Shown here in pieces: positions 56,437 through 64,000 of a stretch of 64,000 bases of DNA. Made by a program: the position numbers and the translations under genes. The stretch is taken from assembly GCF_000764305.2 (NCBI RefSeq), contig NW_025946654.1:286908-350907 (forward strand). Direction: 5' to 3'. Every line of letters starts with the position of its first letter. Position 1 is the stretch's first letter. The notes below the pieces were generated by a model that saw only the letters and a program-made list of their open reading frames with translations, was not told the origin of the DNA and searched no databases. The DNA is from Hyalella azteca (Eukaryota; Arthropoda; Malacostraca; Amphipoda; Hyalellidae).

Positions 56437-56439
56437 CTG

Positions 56440-58440
56440 AAAAATAAAAAGTATATAATTATGAAATAATATATTCTATATTTATGATGTGTACACATTA
56501 ATGTTTAAATAGAAAATCTTACCATGAATTTGACTTAAAATATTTATGATAGAAATTTCTAATTTAATAGTCCCGTAACACCGAATCTCGTCATTTCGAA
56601 ACATGAAATTCAGAATTTCATCATCCGAAATTCCGCCTTTTCAAATCCTAATATCCCGAAGCCCATAATATCGTAAATAAGACGAAATTGTTATTAAAAA
56701 GAAGTGTCACTTGGTTTGCAGGTCATGCACAAATTAAAAAATTTTAACATTCATAAATTCTGACAACTCGAAACAAATGAATGTCTTATAACATTTGAAA
56801 TTAATGGAGGCCTAACAAAATTCTCTGCCATTGAAATTCAATGTTTTCCAGCTAGATCCTGACACTCCTGACTATTGGAACGTGGAACATTGTTCCGCTA
56901 ATCTCATTTATGGTACCAAGATGAACCGAACTGTCATGATTCTGGTTCTCAATCGAATATAACTATTCTGTTTCTAAACTTATCCAGCTAACCAACATTC
57001 TGGATCTTAACCGAAACAACTAAACACCATTTTGTCTCTCAACAGATAATTTAAACCGGCTTAGCATTATAATTATTATTCTGAGTCGATAAATTCATCG
57101 AAGTTATGATTTTCAATCAATGAAGGTTTGCGCATTCATAAAGATAGGAAAGTTTAAATTTATGAATACAAAAAAATGTAATATAATTAAAGGTGATATT
57201 AACTCTTAAAAACAGGAGTTACGATCTCTCTCAAATGTGTCTTCCCATCTAAAAATATTTCAAACTAAAAAATATAAAAATAAACAACAATCACTCAATC
57301 CATCAGCAGGATCCATCATTTGTTTTTAAACTAAAACTGACGCCGATCACAGCCATGAAAAAGAGATAACGTTCTTCACGACTTGTCGGAAATATTATGA
57401 CCGTTTTAAATTAAGCCTGAAGATTAATTTATTTGTTTGAAGTCCATAGATGGATTATAGCTGGTTATTTAACGATTAACTTTATGTGATAGTTTATTAT
57501 GATTTGGAAGAGATAGCGCCAGCAAGAGACTGGCTCACGCAAATAAGACAGCACGTAAAGAGCACATCAGTTGAAGCAATCACCTTTAAAATATTGTTGA
57601 CGTACAATGACCGTGGTAGTAGCAAAGCATGATTAATCAAGTGTTGGATCCATAACAGAGTTTCCATTTAGTTAATCACTCAATATTGTACTCACAAAGG
57701 AGACGTAAAGAAGCTATTGGTCTATAGAATTCATCTCGCGACGTCTACATCGCACGCAGGCTGAGATGCAACTGACCTGCCTGGCTCTTTTCGGCGGCTT
57801 AGTTTATGCTACGTAAAGAGGAGCATAAACAAATGGGGGAACATGCAGGAGGAACAACCGGAGAGAGCAAAATTCATGGGGAAAGAGTGGATAAATAAGA
57901 TATTTGACGAGTCGGAAACGACAAACACTGCATTATTGAAGGTTTATGTGCGACCAAGGCGCAGGTATATACTACATACAGTGAATTATGCTGTTAGAAC
58001 TGGAAGAGATCCAAGACTTTTAGATCTCTTTCAGTCTATATCCTATAATCCTATAATATCCTATAATTGAATCCTATGGCGTATCGTCTAATACTTCAGA
58101 CTTCATAAAAATGTTCGAGCACGTTTGTTCCAGTTCGTATTCTTACCATGCGAATTTCCTAAGTCTTGTCTAGTCATTTGAATACCTTTACGTGGCTAAA
58201 TGAAATTAGAAAGAAACGACGGCATTCGCCAGGTTACGACAAGAAATTTCAATTTTCAATTCCATATATAACGGCTGTGAAGGATTTAAAAAAGCGCATT
58301 TTACAAAATTGACCAGACTGGACTTTTTCCAGGCAAAAAGAGTTTCTGGACTGCGTAAGCCACATCAGGCTACTGTCATGGCTGCTGATTGGGTCACTCC
58401 TGCATACCTGCAACCAGACGGGTACTGGTACCAGCATACC
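56440..58440. other. upstream region or 5' UTR intron, no gene supported
   Basis: AT-rich. A 75-codon plus-strand ORF at 57843-58070 (begins MQEEQPERAKFMGKEW) has a Glu/Lys-rich start and a GCGCAG|GTATAT site inside, but no recognisable domain. No promoter motif could be assigned. Confidence 0.4.
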
Positions 58441-58454
58441 ATCTGTGTGCATGT

Positions 58455-58795
58455 TGAACTGGACCTGTAACCCTGGACATGGACACACCAAGCCGACACC
58501 GGACCTATCAATTGCCGCTGATACTCTGATAACCCCCATGAACTGGACCTGTAACCCCGGACATGAACACACCAAGCCGACACCGGACCTATCAATTGCC
58601 GCTGATACTCTGATAACCCCCATGAACTGGACCTGTAACCCTGGACATGGACACACCAAGCCGACACCGGACCTATCAATTGCAGCTGATACTCTGATAA
58701 CCCCCATGAACTGGACCTGTAACCCTGGACATGGACACACCAAGCCGACACCGGACCTAGCAATTGTCGCTGAAAACCGGACTATGCAGGCAATG
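58455..58795. repeat. 84-bp tandem repeat, four copies
   Basis: Unit begins ACTGGACCTGTAACCC(C/T)GGA and includes CACCAAGCCGACACCGGACC. Because 84 is divisible by 3, frames on both strands stay open and give a 28-residue repeat peptide; I see no evidence that it is translated. Confidence 0.95.
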
Positions 58796-59106
58796 TATGA
58801 GTTTACTATTGGTCCTATTTTCAAATCGATTTTTCTATAGAATGTCGTTCCTGTGATTAGTAAGTCGTTAAGTGGCTGATTTTAAAAACGTAATCTTTCT
58901 CCCCTTGAACTTAAACTTTCAGCGTCTAGCTATATACTTGTATATATGTCGCCTCTCAAAATACTGTTTTTGTTAATGCCAGAAGCTCATTCGTACAATT
59001 GGAAAGATATATCGGCTATCGAGGTCGACATATATGACGCCTGTGGAAATTTACGGTGAATAAATTTCAGCGAAGTGGTATGGATGCTATGTTGCCTTTT
59101 GCACTG

Positions 59107-60965
59107 TCAAAAAGGGTGGTCGATAAAGAGTGAAAACTTCATCATAAGGAGCAAGTGGACATTTATGTAACTGTAATGTGGAGTTAGTTCACCGTAGACT
59201 GTCGTGCCCCACCCTGTCGTACCGTAACACACTGCCGTACCGGGACCGTAAGGCCGTCTGGACCTCGAGCGGATGAGTTGTTGGAGGCTGCAATGGTCCC
59301 TGTCGAGGGGATGTTCAGCCCGGATTCGGCGTACGTATGAAGCGGCGGGTGGAGGGGCTTTGAGGATGTGGGGCGATCGAAGTGAAGAGTGTACAGAAGG
59401 CGGACGAAATCTTACGTTGGGAGGAGAGGGAATTAAAACCAAATTGAATTGGTTGATAGGGGGAGAGCGGTTGCTCTTTTCGGCTAGGGGACGAAGGAGA
59501 TTCCAGTGCTTGGACTGGTGCATGCGTCTGCTGCACGACGCGAGATGCGTTTGCCAGGTTTTCCTGACATGGGCCTGTATGGAAATACGAATTTCCAGGT
59601 TGAGTTCTGGGAGCCGGAGGTCGGTTGGGTTGCGCGCCCCATCCATCCCGTCGCTCGATGAGCAGCCGGGAGCAAGGGTTGACTGAGGGGAAGAAGTTCT
59701 TCCGGAAGCCGGCAAGGATGGCTGTCTGGCAGCAGCCGCCAGAACCCCTCTCAGGGTCGTCTCGCCTCTACACGAGGTGGAGGAGGGACCGGCTTGAATT
59801 CCACCTCGATAGCTGCCGTGTAGGCGGGCCAGACAGCTTTCTTAAATTTGACGTAATAGCGGTCGGCCCGGGGGGTCGGGGAGTCAGCAGAGGTAGGAAG
59901 ATGAATCAGAATGGGCAGGTGGTCAGAGTTAAGAGCGATTTGAGGAGTCCAAGATGTGTTGAGAAGTAAATGTTCGCTGATAATGGCGAGGTCCGGTGAG
60001 AAGGACGGCCATGGGAGAAGAGACGGGTAGGCGAGTTTTCATTGAGGTAAGCGAGGGGGGAGCCGTAGACGAGGTCCTCCACTGCGGTTCCTCTCGCTTC
60101 GGCTCTCTGGTCTTCAATGTTTGAGAACCAAGAGGGGTGATGGGCGTTAAAGACGCCCACCATTAGACAGTCACCCGAGAAGGTGAAAATATCTGAGAGA
60201 TCCGGAGAAAATCGTGGGGGGCAGGAGGAGGCCGGTGGGATGTATATGTTGATTATGAAGAAGGAGGAGCCATTTAGAGGGGTGGAGATAGCTGTGGCTT
60301 TCACGGTAGTGTCACCGTTCAGGGGGAGGGGAGATATCGCGCCCAATATACGGGACGTCGTGGCGGATCAAGATGTGAAGACCGCCACCGTGACCATCGG
60401 GGCGGTCCCGGCGCTCCATCGCGTATCCGGGGAAGGAGGGGGAGCGGGATGCGGCTGATAGCTTGGTCTCCTGAAGACAGGAAATCGTCACATCTTTCTG
60501 GACGAGGTAAGCAGCCAGTTCGACTGCACTGGATTGAATCCCATTGCAGTTAAACTGGAGGACGCTGAGATGGGTAGATCCAGTCTATGGAGAATCAATG
60601 GATGGAGCGCAGGCCGGAGCACCGCTTGTGGGTGCAGGCGTTGCACCTGGAGCACAGAAATGAGTATCCTCGCCGGGGTTGGGATTGATAAGGAGGAAAA
60701 GGACGAGTAGGAAGAAAAGGTAGAAAGAGAGAAGGGCATAAGGTGTCCAGAGAAGGATAACCGGCCAAAGATATGGGCAGAGGAAAGGGGAGGCCGAGGT
60801 TCCCCAACCCTTAGGCGAAAAAATGGAGAAAGGGGCCTCCGTCCGACGGCGATCCGGGCAAGGGGGCCTCTGCCGTTTGGCCTGACCCAGGAGTATGCCG
60901 GGCATCCGGCCGACGCGCGGGCCGGGGTACCCCCACGACGTAGACGCGGCAGAGATCGGGGGCAA
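59107..60965 (-). mobile_element. degenerate Jockey/R1-like non-LTR element (zinc knuckle, endonuclease, linker)
   Basis: On the minus strand a Cys-rich start (CSRCNACTHKRCSGLRS, about 60650) is followed by VLQFNCNGIQSSAVELAAYL and ISCLQETKL (EN motif with catalytic Glu), HGGGLHILIRHDVPY, INIYIPPAS, GVFNAHHPSWFS (D/N and H motifs) and, in another frame, LNSDHLPILIHLP (SDH motif). The linker follows (KTWQTHLASCSRRMHQSKHW, LAEKSNRSPPNQPIQF). Frame shifts at several points and loss of the RT domain show that it is dead. GC content is clearly above its surroundings. Confidence 0.85.
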
Positions 60966-61009
60966 AGCCGACGTAGAGAGTTGTTAGAGATTTGCATCAC
61001 GCATTGGTG

Positions 61010-62740
61010 AGTAATTTAGTGTTTTATTATATATATTGTTTCTTAAAATGATCTAAATTTTCTAGGAGGCTGTACTTTTGGAGCCGTATGGTATTTCTTA
61101 GTCAGTTCAATAGCTATTTAAAAAATGGCCAATATCCGATGTCAATTAAAAATAAAGCTAAGCATTTGAGGAGGAAGAAATGTGAGGTGCAAATGTTCTC
61201 CTTGATAACTCTTTGTAAGTGTTCGTTTATTTCTCTGATGAGGACCCCTCGTGGCATTTATAGTTCAAAAGACTAGAGAAGAAAGTGCCGGAAGATAGAG
61301 GAAGGTGGCAACCCTAATGGACGTAACTTTTCACTGTTTCCCTTGCTAAGTTTTTCTGATTATCTGTATCATCGGTAGAGGCTTAAGGAACAATGATAAC
61401 GATATACCCTGCAGACAAAACCATGACTATTTACTGTGCCATGAAACCGAGATGAAGACTCCTGTGGAGACAATGCTCATTCGATGACTTGGATATTTTT
61501 GCACGAATCCCTAGTGCTGAAATAATATTGATTCGATTTCAGTTGAGACTGCGCTTGCACATTGAATGTAAGGAAGCGAAATTACTTGTTGAGCTGAAAT
61601 TCCTTATTTGAATCTCAAGTTATCTCACCTTACAGGGTTCATGGATTGCCTATGTTAGAACCTATCCAATGTGATAATTGAATGTTCATTGTAATATCCG
61701 AAGACTTTCCTACATTTTTGGGAAAATCAAATCGGTTTTTGCCGGGCCCTGCGTACTTTTTTTGACGAAATTTATTCATTTTCATAGATTTGCATCGTTA
61801 TTCTCAACATATTAGTGGGAGTCGCGTTGTATATCAGTAACAAACAGTAATGAGTTTGTATCAGTAACTTTGAAAACAGTAATGTGTTTACAGCTATTGT
61901 TGATACTGCAATTGTGAAGAAATACCTAGCTGAAAACTAGACGCTTAATTATTCTTTAATTAGGGGGAGGGTATCGATCAAAACAAAATTAGTTTATTAA
62001 TTGACTGACAAATGCGAAATTTCATGCATGCATGTTAATAAATTGTATAAGCATATATATGAACTAGTATTTGTTTGATTGATTTATTTTTTTTGTGAGA
62101 AAACGAAATTAAACGTAAAATGTGAAGAAAAATTAAAAAGGGTGACATTTAAAAAGTTTTAAACTCATTATATTTCATTGCTAAAATTTCGGAAAACATA
62201 CGTGTATATTACAAAAAAATGCTTATCAACTCTGGAGAATTTTTTTCTAATTTAATTTGTATTATTATGGGGGATTTTTTGTATATCCTTCCGTTTTTTT
62301 TATTATTCAAAAATTATTAGACAGAGAATCGTCAAAACCTTGCACGTGCTGCATCAAACAAAACCTTCAATAGATCTGTCTGCGACTGGGTGTTCTTCCT
62401 AGCGATAACTACGTATATATTAATTACGTGTGACACAGTATCAGCTGCAGTGCTATATTCGCCCTGGCTTTCTTTGATAGCAAAATCTAATTTTCCCATT
62501 ATTGCGAGCCATAGCAACATATTCTTATTCTAATGACCTAATAGTTAATGATTCGATCAGAACACTCACTTATATATAGAATCACTATAAGATACATTCC
62601 CGCACCTATCTACAAAAACTGGAGCTTTTCCACGGATGATTAATTCTCAGTAATATTCGTAAACAAATTCTACTTTACGTACAAAAAAATATATGACATA
62701 AATCATCTGACCAAACTTCTGGGCTCGCATATGAATTTAC
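61010..62740. other. intergenic AT-rich stretch, nothing recognised
   Basis: A minus-strand ORF at 62332-62520 encodes about 62 residues (LWLAIMGKLDFAIKESQGE) that could be a fragment of something coding, but no family was recognised. Confidence 0.4.
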
Positions 62741-62757
62741 TCTATATTCTGTCTGGA

Positions 62758-63645
62758 TTATGGATGGTGCGCGGTGGATGATGGATTGTGTGCGGTGGAT
62801 GATGGATGGTGCGCGGTGGATGATGGATGGTGCGCGGTGGATGATGGATGGTGCGCGGTGGATGATGGATGGTGCGCGGTGGATGATGGATGGTTCGCGG
62901 TGGATGATGGATGGTGCGCAGTGGATGATGGATGGTGCGCGGTGGATGATGGATGGTGCGCGCTGGATGATGGATGGTGTGCGGTGGATGATGGATTGTT
63001 TGCGGTGGATGATGGATGGTGTGCGGTGGATGATGGATGGTGCGCGATGGATGATGGATGGTGCGTGGTGGATGATGGATGGTGCGCGGTGGATGATGGA
63101 TGGTGTGTGGTGGATGATGGATGGTGCGCGGTGGATGATGGATGGTGTGTGGTGGATGATGGATGGTGCGCGGTGGATGATGGTTGGTGCGTGGTGGATG
63201 ATGGATGGTGCGCGGTGGATGATGGATGGTGCGCGGTGGATGATGGATGGTGCGCGCTGGATGATGGATGGTGCGCGGTGGATGATGAATGGTGGGCGGT
63301 GGATAATGGATTGTGTGCGGTGGATGATGGATGGTGTGCGGTGGATGATGGATGGTGCGTGGTGGATGATGGATGGTGCGCGGTGGATGATGGATGGTGC
63401 GCGGTGGATGATGGATAGTGTGCGGTGGATGATGGATGATGCGCGGTGGATGATGGATGGTGCGCGGTGGATGATGGATGGTGCGCGGTGGATGATGGAT
63501 TGCGTGCGGTGGATGATGGATGGTGCACGGTGGATGATGGATAGTGCGTGGTGGATGATGGATTGTGTGCGGTGGATGATGGATTGTGTGCGGTGGATGA
63601 TGGATGGTGCGCGGTGGATGATGGATGGTGGGCGGTGGATGCCCT
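62758..63645. repeat. 21-bp minisatellite, about 43 copies
   Basis: Unit GGTGCGCGGTGGATGATGGA plus T, with point variants (GTGTGCGGT, GTGCGTGGT, GGATTGT). 21 is divisible by 3, so several frames are open for 200-300 codons (MMDGARW, HHPPRTI repeats); these ORFs are artefacts of periodicity. Confidence 0.98.
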
Positions 63646-63799
63646 GTCAAAATTTTCGTGCCGATTAAGGTCGAATTAGAGGAACTATATTCGGCTTAGG
63701 GGTGAATCAGGAGCAAGTCGGCCACGTAGGGTGTTTTGCTTCTATTTACCAGCCTCTTTTGGAAGTCAATTGCCCAGTAGGCCAAATCTACGTAATATG

Positions 63800-63988
63800 C
63801 TTAAAAAGAGCAGCTGGTCAAGCTTCGTCATGATGCCCCTGGTCAAACGCTGATGACGCTATCGCATGATCGGGCTGATCAGATGCTGAACAAGGTAAAC
63901 GCACGAACAATCGAAGTTCCCGCCATACGGGGGTATGTGGGGGTCTACCTCCCGCACCCCCATCCGGACAGAGCATACCGTTGCAGCA
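63800..63988 (+). other. possible decayed ORF fragment, unknown
   Basis: A plus-strand frame reads EQLVKLRHDAPGQTLMTLSH then NKVNARTIEVPAIRGYVG and stops near 63988. It is GC-richer than its surroundings and may be retroelement ORF1 debris. Family not recognised. Confidence 0.25.
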
Positions 63989-64000
63989 ATTGAATAGGAA

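Noticed and set aside
58249..58840. 131-191 codon ORFs on both strands
   Set aside because: Caused by the 84-bp repeat; no homology and no splice or start context.
59273..60458. Plus-strand ORFs of 91-137 codons in the GC-rich block
   Set aside because: They are antisense to the recognisable non-LTR endonuclease and linker on the minus strand.
62742..63668. Long ORFs of 214-302 codons on both strands
   Set aside because: They are produced by a 21-bp tandem repeat, whose length divisible by 3 keeps all frames open; no non-repetitive coding sequence is attached.

Overview
The window is eukaryotic, AT-rich and intron-rich. It carries one very large gene on the minus strand and transposable-element debris. 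The gene is an unc79 orthologue, encoding the large HEAT/armadillo-like auxiliary subunit of the NALCN sodium-leak channel complex. I recognised it by exon-by-exon similarity to the UNC79 protein as I remember it from vertebrates, with splice phases that agree across most junctions. Arthropod-like protein features, Penelope-like and Jockey-type retroelement remnants and abundant minisatellites suggest an arthropod, perhaps a crustacean. That placement is inference; no rRNA or mitochondrial marker is present.

Layout, in transcript order (right to left): the start codon is at 56390, in an exon with a 5' UTR acceptor (56369-56436). N-terminal exons fill 51.3-55.4 kb, a cassette-like exon lies at 46.6 kb, and the Cys-rich zinc-binding exons are at 41.6-42.6 kb. 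Middle exons run from 40.8 down to 28.1 kb. A 15-kb intron (13.05-28.06 kb) follows, then exons from 13.05 down to 1.65 kb. The conserved C-terminal third of UNC79 is not seen and should lie beyond the left edge. Upstream of the start codon (56.4-64 kb) there is no host gene I can support, only an 84-bp tandem repeat, a decayed non-LTR retroelement and a 21-bp minisatellite of about 43 copies.

The most unusual property is that more than half of the exons have a short tandem array at one edge whose repeat unit is a copy of the exon-intron junction itself, splice site included. Three larger tandem duplications copy whole exons: exons 3+4, exon 13, and exons 26+27. Reading phase predicts that the exon 13 copies and the 26+27 copies cannot be spliced in series without a frameshift, while the 3+4 pair can. 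Exon 21 has acceptor-containing repeats of 84 and 90 bp that stay in frame.

The 15-kb intron holds a 5.5-kb segmental duplication with a 3-kb presence/absence segment. Single N bases at 24529, 41079 and 53183 sit in or beside repeat arrays, so some duplications may be assembly joins of haplotypes or collapsed repeats. Raw reads are needed to separate biology from artefact.
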